Below, piece by piece: positions 53,256 through 61,156 of a stretch of DNA of 64,000 bases; within the stretch, counting starts at the first letter, position 1, and the number at the start of each line of letters is the position of its first letter. The stretch spans positions 2,366,939 to 2,430,938 of the forward strand of contig NZ_AP028056.1 of NCBI RefSeq assembly GCF_030297015.1, in the 5' to 3' direction. The DNA is from Brooklawnia propionicigenes (GTDB taxonomy: Bacteria; Actinomycetota; Actinomycetes; Propionibacteriales; Propionibacteriaceae). Both the position numbers and the translations under genes were made by a program. The notes under the pieces were generated by a model that saw only the letters and a program-made list of their open reading frames with translations, made no database searches and was not told where the DNA came from.

Positions 53256-54160
53256 CGATCCACCTCCTGTGGTGTCCGCAACGATCGGGCCTGCTCGGCC
53301 CGGTCGGCCAATTGGTCGTCCGGAGGATAGCCGACCCGCTCCAGACACAGGCCATGCGCGGGCATCACGTAGACATCGTTGTGCCGTACCGGATGGGCCG
53401 CCACTCTTTCCAGCCACGCCAGATCGCGGCGCCCGGCACCAACTGCCCACACAGCCCCGACCAGCGAGCGCACCATGGAATGGCAGAAAGCATCGGCCTG
53501 AACGTGGCATTCGATCAGCTGCGTGTCGTCGTCGGTTCTGGTCATCTCGAAATGGGTCAAGTGGCGGATGGACGTGCCGAAGTCGTTGCGCCGGCAGAAC
53601 GGCGCGAAATCCCGCAGCCCGATCAGCATTGCGGCCGCCTGATTCATCGCCTCGAGGTCGAGCCGCTCACGCACCCGCACCACATGACCTCGCAGCAACG
53701 GGTCGGGGCGCGAACCGGCATCCCACAGCCGGTAGACGTAGTGCCGCCAGATCGCGGAAAAACGCGCGTCGAAGCCGTCGGGAGCACGAGATACCCGGCG
53801 CACCACCACGTCGTCGGGGAGCACTCGAAGCAGTCGCTCGGCCAGATGAGCGGCATCGTATTGCCTGGCCAGGTCGAGATGGGCGACCTGGCCACGGGCG
53901 TGGACGCCGGCATCGGTGCGTCCGGCCACGGTCAATTGCACCGGCTCGGCGGTGCGGAGCACAGTACTGATCCACTCCTCAAGGGTGCCCTGTACGGTGC
54001 GTAACCCGTCTTGAACCGCCCAGCCGTGAAAACCCTTGCCGTCATAGGCGAGGTCCAGCCGCCAGCGCCGGGCCGGCTTGTTCGACGCATCCAACTGCGC
54101 TGGGGCCCACCGCGGCGCCTCGCTGTCTGCCTCGGTAGTGGCCGGCGTCCGGGTGCTCAC
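53252..54160 (-). CDS. truA: tRNA pseudouridine(38-40) synthase
   Basis: This 302-residue enzyme makes pseudouridine in the anticodon arm. The catalytic Asp is D83 in VAGRTDAGVHARGQVAHLD; WRHYVYRL and MVRSLVGAVWAVG are the other family blocks. GTG 54160 follows GGAGGATCTC and overlaps the trmB stop by 4 nt. The N-terminal ~30 residues are a variable extension. It forms a trmB-truA-methyltransferase operon for RNA modification. Confidence 0.95.
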   Translation of the reverse strand: MSTRTPATTEADSEAPRWAPAQLDASNKPARRWRLDLAYDGKGFHGWAVQDGLRTVQGTLEEWISTVLRTAEPVQLTVAGRTDAGVHARGQVAHLDLARQYDAAHLAERLLRVLPDDVVVRRVSRAPDGFDARFSAIWRHYVYRLWDAGSRPDPLLRGHVVRVRERLDLEAMNQAAAMLIGLRDFAPFCRRNDFGTSIRHLTHFEMTRTDDDTQLIECHVQADAFCHSMVRSLVGAVWAVGAGRRDLAWLERVAAHPVRHNDVYVMPAHGLCLERVGYPPDDQLADRAEQARSLRTPQEVDR

Positions 54161-54900
54161 GAGATCCTCCGGTATGCCAGGTCGAGGACCGGTCGCCCGG
54201 ACGCCAACCCGCGTTGTTCGAACTTGGTGATCGGGCGCTCGGCGGGCCGTGGCGCCCAACCACCCGCGGCCGGGTAGTCGTTGACCAATCCGACGGTGGC
54301 GTCCAGCACCTCACGCATCTGTTCGGCGTAGTCCGGCCAATCCGTCGCCAGCCACCACTGACCGCCGACCGCCAACCGACTGACCACAAGTTCGGCGAAA
54401 GCAGGGGAGACCAGGCGTCGCTTGTGATGCCGCTTCTTGGGCCACGGGTCGGGAAAGAAGACCGACAACCGGGTGATGGAGGCCGGCGCGAAGAGCTGGT
54501 CCAGCGCCTGTACAGCGTCCACGGTCATCAGCCGCACATTGCTCACTCCGGCCGCGGCAAGCTTCGACATGGTGCTGGCGACCGCGCGCTCGTAGACCTC
54601 GAAACCGATCACATTCGCCTCGGGATGCGCAAGAGCGCAGGCCAGCAGCGCATCCCCGGTGCCCGAACCTATCTCCACGAATACCGGCGAATCGGCTGTG
54701 CCGGTCGGGTGGCCGAACTCGGCGTCCCAGTGCACCTGCGCATCGGAGGCGAGCGATGTGCTCAGATCGCCACGAGGCACCTCGATCAGATAACGCGAGG
54801 CGAGCCGGACGAGGGTGCGCTGCTGGCCCGGGTTCATGCGGGGGCTGCGGCGCACGTACGAAACAACCCCCGGCAGTCCTCGTTCGCGCGCATCAGGCAT
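54157..54900 (-). CDS. trmB: tRNA (guanine-N7-)-methyltransferase
   Basis: This 247-residue TrmB has VFVEIGSGTGDALLACA for SAM, VIGFEVYERAVAS, and the family signature FFPDPWPKKRHHKRRLV, plus WWLATDW. It methylates G46 of tRNA. TAGTCT on the minus strand lies 7 nt before the ATG and there is no Shine-Dalgarno, so translation is probably leaderless. It heads the three-gene operon. Confidence 0.95.
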   Translation of the reverse strand: MPDARERGLPGVVSYVRRSPRMNPGQQRTLVRLASRYLIEVPRGDLSTSLASDAQVHWDAEFGHPTGTADSPVFVEIGSGTGDALLACALAHPEANVIGFEVYERAVASTMSKLAAAGVSNVRLMTVDAVQALDQLFAPASITRLSVFFPDPWPKKRHHKRRLVSPAFAELVVSRLAVGGQWWLATDWPDYAEQMREVLDATVGLVNDYPAAGGWAPRPAERPITKFEQRGLASGRPVLDLAYRRIS

Positions 54901-54991
54901 GGTGATCAGACTAGTGGCTCGTCGCCCCTGATTCTCCCGGGTTCCCCCGGCATTCGCGGTGCATCGCAGGTCTGTCTGGCACGATTGAAAT

Positions 54992-55408
54992 GTGCGTACC
55001 CTCCTGAACCTGATCTGGCTCTTTCTCGGCGGCATCTGGCTCGCCGCAGCCTACTTCGTCGCGGGCATCATCGCCTGCCTGCTGATCATCACCATTCCCG
55101 TGGGCATCGCGTCGTTCCGGATGGCCCGCTACGTGCTGTGGCCATTCGGCTCGATCGTGGTGAAGAAGCCCAACGCCGGCGCCGGGTCCGCGGTGATGAA
55201 CGCCATCTGGTTCGTCACCGTCGGCTGGATTCTGGTCGTCCTGCATATCGTCACCGCGCTGACCCAGGCAGTGACCATCGTCGGCATCGCCAACGCTGTC
55301 GTCTCGATCATGATGATCCCGGTGACCGCGTTCCCCTTCGGCAAGGACGTGCTCGACAAGGACGATCCCCGCGCGGCGTACCAGACCTCGCTGGTTCAGT
55401 GGGGCTGA
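54992..55408 (+). CDS. YccF-family membrane protein
   Basis: This 138-residue protein has two YccF/DUF307 repeats, each a hydrophobic hairpin (LNLIWLFLGGIWLAAAYF...ITIPVGIASFRMARYVLWPFG; MNAIWFVTVGWILVVLHI...IMMIPVTAFPFGKD). It probably spans the inner membrane four times. Function is unknown. The start is GTG; neither a clear Shine-Dalgarno nor a -10-like box is seen. Confidence 0.88.
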   Translation: MRTLLNLIWLFLGGIWLAAAYFVAGIIACLLIITIPVGIASFRMARYVLWPFGSIVVKKPNAGAGSAVMNAIWFVTVGWILVVLHIVTALTQAVTIVGIANAVVSIMMIPVTAFPFGKDVLDKDDPRAAYQTSLVQWG

Positions 55409-55484
55409 ATCGCCGGCGTACACGCTGTCGGGTCGGCTGCGCGGGAGACTCACGTCGAGCCTGAGCACCGCTGCGGTGGTGAGC

Positions 55485-55505
55485 CACGTTCATCGCATGA
55501 ACGTG
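55485..55505. repeat. 9-bp-arm inverted repeat
   Basis: CACGTTCAT-CGC-ATGAACGTG is perfect. Its right arm is the start of the 15-nt tandem repeats. Confidence 0.75.
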
Positions 55506-55556
55506 ATCAGCGCGAACGTGATCGGTGTGAATATGGTCAGTCTGAATATGGTCAGT
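55497..55556 (+). repeat. four 15-nt tandem repeats, possibly encoding a pentapeptide-repeat microprotein
   Basis: Units are ATGAACGTGATCAGC, GCGAACGTGATCGGT, GTGAATATGGTCAGT and CTGAATATGGTCAGT. The period keeps frame, and an ATG-to-TGA frame of 26 codons (55497-55577) reads MNVIS ANVIG VNMVS LNMVS GCGDFP. No well-placed ribosome binding site is seen, so coding is uncertain. Confidence 0.7.
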
Positions 55557-55598
55557 GGGTGCGGCGATTTCCCATGACGGGAGGCCACCGCACCCACT
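55554..55598. terminator. hairpin between yccF-like and EF-G2-like genes
   Basis: AGTGGGTGCGG (55554-55564) pairs perfectly with CCGCACCCACT (55588-55598); a smaller TCCC/GGGA stem fits in the loop. It is placed to end the minus-strand EF-G2 gene and plus-strand transcripts. Confidence 0.75.
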
Positions 55599-55618
55599 GA
55601 TCGGCTGACCGGGTCGAG

Positions 55619-57715
55619 TCAGGACTTCATGTACTCCTGCACCAGGTTCTGCGGCATCAGCTCGTAGCCGTGGAAGACGCGGGTGAAGCTGCCGGACCCG
55701 CGGGCCAGGCCGCGCAGGTCGATCGCGTAGCGGCTGAGTTCGCTCTGCGGCACCAGTGCCCGGACGATGGACTTGCCCTCATCATTCGCGTCAGTGCCGA
55801 GCACCTGCCCGCGACGGTTGCTCAGATCGGTCATCACGGACCCCAGATACTCGTCCGAAACCGTCACCGTCACCTCGTCGACCGGCTCCAGCAGTGTCAC
55901 CGTGGACGCGGAGGCCGCTTCTTTCAAGGCCAGCGCGCCGGCCGACTGGAAAGCCATGTCGGACGAATCGACCGAGTGTGCCTTGCCGTCGTACAGCGTC
56001 ACCTTGACGTCGACCATCGGGTAGCCGGTGAGCGTGCCCTTCTCGAGCTGGGCCCGCACGCCCTTCTCCACCGAAGGGATGAACTGGCGTGGCACGGCGC
56101 CTCCGACGACCCGATCGATGAACTCGAAACCGGCCCCGCGCTCGTTGGGCTCGACCCGGATATCGCAGACCGCGTACTGGCCGTGCCCGCCCGACTGCTT
56201 GACGTGACGTCCGTGGGCGGTCGCGGGAGCGATGAAGGTTTCCCGCAATGCGGTGCGGATCTGATCGGCCACGATGTTGACACCGTACTTGTCGCGCAAC
56301 CGGTTCATCAGGAGGTCTTGGTGAGCCTGGCCCATCGTCCACAGCAGAAGTTGGTCGGTGCGGGCGGCTCGTTCCAGCCGAATGGTGATGTCCTCGACCA
56401 CCAGGCGCTGCAGTGCGCCGGCGAGCTTGTCCTCGTCGTTGCGGCTCGCCGCGCGGATCGCCACCGGCAACAGCGGTTCGGGCAGCAGCCAAGGCTCGAT
56501 GACCACCGGATGGCCGGGATCCGAAATGGTGTCGCCGGTCTCGGCGGTGGCCAGCTTGGCGACCATGACGATCTCGCCGGCGATCGCCGACTCCTTGGGA
56601 TACAGATCGAGGCCGTTCGGCGCGCTCAGCAGCCCGACCCGCTCCTCGTCGTCATGGTCCGGATGATGAGAGTTGGTCACGCCCTGCAGTTGTTCGCGAT
56701 GCCCTGCGATGTGAACTGCCGAATCGGGGCGCAGTGTGCCGCTGAACACGCGGACCATCGACTGCCGGCCCGCGTACGGGTCGGAGGTGGTGCGGATGAC
56801 CTCGGCGAGCACCGGGCCGTCGGGGTCCACCTCCGGCGGATCTATGGGGTCGCCCGATAGGTCGGCCATCATCGGCGGCTGGTAGCGCAGTGGAGTCGGG
56901 AAGCCGCGGTCGATCACCCCGATGAGTTCTTCGGTGCCGACACCGGTCGTGGTGACCGGAATCACCGGGTAGAACTTGCCGTGGTAGAGCGCCTTCATCA
57001 AGTTGGTGACGACTTCGTCGACGGCCAGCTCATCGCCCTCGAAGTAGCGTTCCAGAAGTTCGTCGTCCTCGGACTCGGTGATGATCGACTCGACGTAGTC
57101 GGTGCGGAAGTCGGCGATCGCCGCCAGTTCGGCAGGGCTCGCGGCGCGCGCCACCCGCGTGCCCGAGGAGTAGTCGTGCACCTTCTGGCTCAGCAATGAC
57201 AGGTTGCCGACGATCTGGTCATCCTCGCCGACGAACGGCAGATAGGACGGATGGACGCCGGCCCCGAAGATCTCCTGGCAACGCTGCACGGTCTGCTCGA
57301 AGCTGGCGTGCTCGGTATCGAGCTTGGTGACCACGATCGCGCGCGGCACCCCGGCGCCCGCACACTCGGACCACAGGATCTGGGTGATGGCATCGATGCC
57401 ATCGGCGGCACTCACGACGAACAGTGCGGCATCGGCGGCGCGCAGTCCGGCGCGCAACTCGCCGACGTAGTCGGGGTTGCCCGGCGCATCCAGCAGGTTG
57501 ATGACGGTGGATTGCCCGGTGGTGATCGTGGCCAGCGTCAACGCTGCGGAGCGCTCCGCGCTTTCCTTCTCGCCGCGATATCCGGGGATACGCGTCTTGA
57601 TCAGGTTCTCGAACAATGTGGTCTTGCCCGAACCAGCAGATCCGACCAGGACCACGTTGCGTATGTCTGCCGGAGAGGTCACCTTGGGTGCTTGGGTGCT
57701 CGTCTTTGAAGCCAT
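55619..57715 (-). CDS. elongation factor G-like protein (EF-G2/FusA2 type)
   Basis: This 698-residue protein has the full EF-G domain order but altered G motifs. The P-loop is GSAGSGKTT (25-33). DTPGH is LLDAPGNPDY with Asn (N80) where the catalytic His belongs, and NKxD is TKLD (T130). C-terminal blocks are kept (SGGHGQYAVC, VSDEYLGSVMTDLSNRRGQVLG). A mycobacterial EF-G2 with similar changes was reported to bind nucleotide without ribosome-dependent GTPase activity. ATG 57715 is preferred; the frame runs 16 codons further upstream. Neither start has a Shine-Dalgarno. Confidence 0.9.
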   Translation of the reverse strand: MASKTSTQAPKVTSPADIRNVVLVGSAGSGKTTLFENLIKTRIPGYRGEKESAERSAALTLATITTGQSTVINLLDAPGNPDYVGELRAGLRAADAALFVVSAADGIDAITQILWSECAGAGVPRAIVVTKLDTEHASFEQTVQRCQEIFGAGVHPSYLPFVGEDDQIVGNLSLLSQKVHDYSSGTRVARAASPAELAAIADFRTDYVESIITESEDDELLERYFEGDELAVDEVVTNLMKALYHGKFYPVIPVTTTGVGTEELIGVIDRGFPTPLRYQPPMMADLSGDPIDPPEVDPDGPVLAEVIRTTSDPYAGRQSMVRVFSGTLRPDSAVHIAGHREQLQGVTNSHHPDHDDEERVGLLSAPNGLDLYPKESAIAGEIVMVAKLATAETGDTISDPGHPVVIEPWLLPEPLLPVAIRAASRNDEDKLAGALQRLVVEDITIRLERAARTDQLLLWTMGQAHQDLLMNRLRDKYGVNIVADQIRTALRETFIAPATAHGRHVKQSGGHGQYAVCDIRVEPNERGAGFEFIDRVVGGAVPRQFIPSVEKGVRAQLEKGTLTGYPMVDVKVTLYDGKAHSVDSSDMAFQSAGALALKEAASASTVTLLEPVDEVTVTVSDEYLGSVMTDLSNRRGQVLGTDANDEGKSIVRALVPQSELSRYAIDLRGLARGSGSFTRVFHGYELMPQNLVQEYMKS

Positions 57716-57848
57716 GACCCAACATTGCCGCGCCTGGTGGCCTGCCGCAAGCATTCCGGTCATCTGGCCGATATCAGTTTGTCATCGAAAACGCCGCGGG
57801 CATGCCCCGTATTCGTGGCTCCTCAGGATCGTTGGGTAGCCTCGCTGC

Positions 57849-59285
57849 GTGCCATCAGATTCTCAGGTCGTCAACCGCTACTCGGGCTTCCGGCCCGAGG
57901 TGCAGGGCCTGCGCGCCATCGCGGTGCTGATGGTGGTCGTCTATCACGTCTTCATCGGACGCGTGTCCGGCGGTGTCGACATCTTCCTGCTCATCTCTGC
58001 CTTCTTCATGACGTTGTCATTCGTCCGTAAGTCCGAGAATGGCAGACCGCTGGCGATCGGACGTTACTGGCTGCACACCTTCAAACGGCTGCTGCCGTTG
58101 GCCGCGGCAACGATCCTGCTGACCTCGATCGCGCTCGGTCTGTGGTACCCGGAGTGGGCGGTCTGGGCCTACCGGGGGGACGGGTTGGCGGCTCTGTTCT
58201 ATGTGGAGAACTGGCAACTGGCGGCGGTGCAGGCCGATTACTACGCCGCCGACGAATCGCTGGCCTCGCCCTTCCAGCATTTTTGGTCGTTGTCCGTGCA
58301 GGGCCAGGTCTTCTTGATCTGGCCGTTGATCTTCGGGTTGGCGTGGCTGATCTGCCGCAAGATGGGCTGGCGTCCGGTGAGGGTGCTGGCAGTGCTGTTC
58401 GGCCTGCTCTTCGCCGGCTCGCTGGCCTATTCGGTCTACATCACCAAAGCCGACCAGCAGCACGCCTATTTCGACACCGGAGCGAGACTGTGGGAGTTCG
58501 CGTTCGGCTCGCTGCTGGCCCTGACGATTCCCTTCGTGAGATCGCCCAAGTGGACCCGCGTCACGCTCGGCTGGGTCGGGCTGGCGGGCATGATCTTGTG
58601 CGGCATCGTGCTCGATGTCCAAGGTGTCTTCCCGGGCTGGATCGCCTTGTGGCCGCTGGGCTCGGCCGCCGCGATCATGATCGCCGGATCGTCCGGCTCC
58701 GCGCTCGGCGTCGATCGTTTCTTGAGCTGGTCGCCGGTGCAGCGGCTGGGTGATTCGGCCTATGCGCTTTACCTGGTGCACTGGCCGATTCTGACCACCT
58801 ACCGGGCCGTCACCGGCCAGCTGGACGTGGCCCTCGTTCCGGGCGCGCTGTTGGTGCTGAGCTCGATCGGCCTGGCCGTGGTGCTGACCAGGTTCATCGA
58901 CGAGCCGTTGCGCCGCTGGCGTTGGGCGGAGGCCACCACCAAGCACATGGCCGCGGTCGTTGCGTTCATCGTGATGGTCACCGCGACTGCGGTGGGCGGC
59001 TGGATCAGCTTCGAGACGTCGCGTCTTCGGCAGGAGACAGAGCAGGCCCGCGCCGATTTCGAGCGCAACAATCCGGGCGCTCGGTCGTTGATGGACGACT
59101 TCGTCTACCAGGGCGATCCCGGGGCACCGGTCCTGCCGGAAGTGGGGGGAGTTGGACGACCAGTGGATGAGGTTGTCCGAAGCCTGCTCCGGCAGATTCG
59201 CCCCCATCGAAGACATGGGCCCGGGCTATTGCTGGCAGACACCGACCATCTTCCTGCCGTCGCGCACCGTCGTCGTGGTGGGTAG
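57849..59285 (+). CDS. OafA-type acyltransferase, membrane half of a frameshifted gene
   Basis: The first ~425 residues are an acyltransferase-3 domain with about ten membrane helices plus a further helix (GFRPEVQGLRAIAVLMVVVYHVF with the catalytic His, FQHFWSLSVQGQVFLIWPL, YALYLVHWPI). After LPEVG (near 59143) the frame runs into unrelated sequence and stops at 59285. Shifting by one base at the six-G run 59144-59149 continues the protein into the SGNH domain of the next entry. Such fusions O-acylate cell-surface glycans or peptidoglycan. GTG start with TAGCCT 6 nt upstream (leaderless). It is a pseudogene, a phase-variable gene or a sequence error. Confidence 0.85.
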   Translation: MPSDSQVVNRYSGFRPEVQGLRAIAVLMVVVYHVFIGRVSGGVDIFLLISAFFMTLSFVRKSENGRPLAIGRYWLHTFKRLLPLAAATILLTSIALGLWYPEWAVWAYRGDGLAALFYVENWQLAAVQADYYAADESLASPFQHFWSLSVQGQVFLIWPLIFGLAWLICRKMGWRPVRVLAVLFGLLFAGSLAYSVYITKADQQHAYFDTGARLWEFAFGSLLALTIPFVRSPKWTRVTLGWVGLAGMILCGIVLDVQGVFPGWIALWPLGSAAAIMIAGSSGSALGVDRFLSWSPVQRLGDSAYALYLVHWPILTTYRAVTGQLDVALVPGALLVLSSIGLAVVLTRFIDEPLRRWRWAEATTKHMAAVVAFIVMVTATAVGGWISFETSRLRQETEQARADFERNNPGARSLMDDFVYQGDPGAPVLPEVGGVGRPVDEVVRSLLRQIRPHRRHGPGLLLADTDHLPAVAHRRRGG

Positions 59286-59886
59286 CTCGCACGCTCAGCA
59301 GCTGCTCGCCGCGCTGCTGCCGATCGCCGAGGAGCGGAACTGGCAACTGGTCGCGCTGCTTCAGCCCGGCTGCAGCTTCGGTATCGGGGGGCCGGACCCG
59401 TGTCCGCAGACCAGTGCCGCGTTCCTGCGCTACTTGCTCGAGGTAGGTCCCGATGTCGTAGTCACGATGGCCACCCGAACTGAAGTCGGCAGCGCTGATG
59501 GTGAGCACGCTCCTCTCGGTTTCGACGACGTCGTCGCACCGCTGCTCGACCAGGACATCGCGGTGGTCGGTATCCGCGACACGCCGCGTTTCGAGACCAG
59601 CCCGGTCGACTGCTGGACACGGCAGCGTGACTCTCGTGAAAGCTGCACCGTGCCGACCAGCGAACTGCTGGCTCCCGTGAGCCCGGCCGAGGCGTGGGAC
59701 GATCGTCCGGGATACCGCAATCTCGACTTCACCGATCTGTACTGTCCGGACGACGAATGCCCAGTGGTGATCGGCAATGTGCTGGTCTGGATGGATCATG
59801 ATCATCTGACCAAGGACTACGCATCCACGATGGCAGCCCCCGCTCGCGACAGGGTCATCGCGGCGGTGGAGGAACTGTCGTTTTGA
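59152..59886 (+). CDS. SGNH-hydrolase half of the frameshifted acyltransferase
   Basis: This open frame encodes the extracytoplasmic SGNH domain of the same gene: VVVVGSSHAQQLLAALLPIAEER (GDSH-like nucleophile Ser), three conserved Cys-rich points (GYCW, PGCSFG, DPCPQT) and the C-terminal WMDHDHLTKDYA with the Asp/His pair. There is no ribosome binding site at its first GTG, so separate translation is doubtful. Read with a -1-base correction at the G6 tract, the full gene spans 57849-59886 (about 678 codons). Confidence 0.8.
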   Translation: MDDQWMRLSEACSGRFAPIEDMGPGYCWQTPTIFLPSRTVVVVGSSHAQQLLAALLPIAEERNWQLVALLQPGCSFGIGGPDPCPQTSAAFLRYLLEVGPDVVVTMATRTEVGSADGEHAPLGFDDVVAPLLDQDIAVVGIRDTPRFETSPVDCWTRQRDSRESCTVPTSELLAPVSPAEAWDDRPGYRNLDFTDLYCPDDECPVVIGNVLVWMDHDHLTKDYASTMAAPARDRVIAAVEELSF

Positions 59887-59899
59887 CGCAGCTGTCATT

Positions 59900-59928
59900 T
59901 TGACGTGAGCGCGGCAGCTGGCTAAAGT
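59900..59928 (+). promoter_or_regulatory. promoter of rplM-rpsI
   Basis: TTGACG (59900-59905) and TAAAGT (59923-59928) have a 17-nt spacer. A second TTGACG lies 17 nt upstream in a direct repeat. The leader to rplM is about 127 nt. Confidence 0.65.
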
Positions 59929-60061
59929 TGAAAACGGTCGTTCCCGCGCGGTGCCCGAGTGGCGCCGGGTCCCAGGAAGAATGGGGGCGGCCATTGAAGC
60001 GTGTTCACGCGAGCCTGCGCCCGTGTGTTCGTGACCACCACAACCGGAAGACGCACTAACC

Positions 60062-60505
60062 GTGACTACTTACAGCCCGAAGCCTGGTGAGATCACCAGG
60101 AATTGGCTCGTGATCGATGCCACAGACGTCGTGCTCGGACGCTTGGCCACCACGGTGGCTGGGCTGCTGCGCGGCAAGAACAAGCCGACTTTCGCCCCGC
60201 ACATGGACGGCGGCGACTTCGTCATCATCGTCAATGCGTCCAAGGTCGCGCTGACCGGCAACAAGGCCACCGACTCCAAGCGTTACACCGTCTCGGGGCG
60301 TCCGGGCGGCCTGCGCACCCGCACCGCCGGCGAGCTTCGTGATAACGATCCCCGCGCACTGGTCGAGAAGGCTGTCTGGGGCATGATGCCGAAGAACAAG
60401 CTGAGCCGTCAGCAGATGTCCAAGCTCAAGGTCTACTCCGGACCCGATCACCCGCACGCTGCGCAACAGCCGCAGCCTTACGAGATCACCCAGATCGCGC
60501 AGTGA
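60062..60505 (+). CDS. rplM: 50S ribosomal protein L13
   Basis: This 147-residue L13 has the N-terminal [37 protein letters not shown] region, [17 protein letters not shown] and [22 protein letters not shown]. It is an early 50S assembly protein. GTG start, with CGGAAGA upstream. It forms the usual operon with rpsI, whose upstream frame overlaps the rplM stop. Confidence 0.97.
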   Translation: MTTYSPKPGEITRNWLVIDATDVVLGRLATTVAGLLRGKNKPTFAPHMDGGDFVIIVNASKVALTGNKATDSKRYTVSGRPGGLRTRTAGELRDNDPRALVEKAVWGMMPKNKLSRQQMSKLKVYSGPDHPHAAQQPQPYEITQIAQ

Positions 60506-60531
60506 GCGCGCACAACAACAAGGATTTGACC

Positions 60532-61053
60532 GTGTCCGAGACTCAGACCGAAGACCTCGAAGCCACCACGACCCCGTTCGTGGACGAAGAGAACCGTGAG
60601 ATCGCCTACCGTGCAGATTCGGCGGGCTCTGCCCAGGTCGCCTCGACCTCCCGTCCAGCAGTGATCGCTGCCGGGCAGGGCACCGGCCGTCGCAAGGAAG
60701 CCATCGCCCGCGTCCGCCTGGTGCCCGGCACCGGCAAGTGGTCGATCAACGGCCACCCGCTGGAGGAGTACTTCCCCAACAAGGTGCATCAGCAGTCGAT
60801 CAATGAGCCGTTCGTCACCGCCGGCGTGGTGGATTCCTACGACGTGATTGCCCGCATCAACGGTGGCGGCGTGACCGGCCAGGCCGGGGCGCTTCGCCTG
60901 GGCATCGCCCGCGCGCTCAACGCCATCGACACCGAGGCCAGCCGTCCTGCCCTGAAGAAGGCAGGCCTGCTGACCCGCGACGCCCGCATCAAGGAACGCA
61001 AGAAGGCCGGCCTCAAGAAGGCCCGTAAGGCCCCGCAGTACTCGAAGCGCTGA
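60532..61053 (+). CDS. rpsI: 30S ribosomal protein S9 with N-terminal extension
   Basis: This 173-residue S9 has the core [41 protein letters not shown] and [28 protein letters not shown], whose terminal Arg reaches the P-site tRNA. The first ~45 residues are an acidic, Thr/Glu-rich extension. GTG 60532 has AAGGA 7 nt upstream; a GTG at 60502 that overlaps the rplM stop (GTGA) would add 10 residues and cannot be excluded. Confidence 0.95.
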   Translation: MSETQTEDLEATTTPFVDEENREIAYRADSAGSAQVASTSRPAVIAAGQGTGRRKEAIARVRLVPGTGKWSINGHPLEEYFPNKVHQQSINEPFVTAGVVDSYDVIARINGGGVTGQAGALRLGIARALNAIDTEASRPALKKAGLLTRDARIKERKKAGLKKARKAPQYSKR

Positions 61054-61068
61054 TCTTCGATACCTGCT

Positions 61069-61104
61069 CAACACAGCCGATCGCCCACGCGGTCGGCTGT
61101 GTTG
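61069..61104 (+). terminator. terminator after rpsI
   Basis: CAACACAGCCGA (61069-61080) pairs perfectly with TCGGCTGTGTTG (61093-61104), followed by CGTTTC. Confidence 0.85.
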
Positions 61105-61156
61105 CGTTTCAGCCCGTTTTACACAGCGGGGCGGCTGGCCATTACGCTTAGCCCCT

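Noticed and set aside
59140-59155. Programmed ribosomal frameshifting joining the acyltransferase and SGNH halves
   Set aside because: No slippery heptamer with a downstream pseudoknot was recognised; an indel or phase variation at the G6 tract is simpler, though it remains untested.
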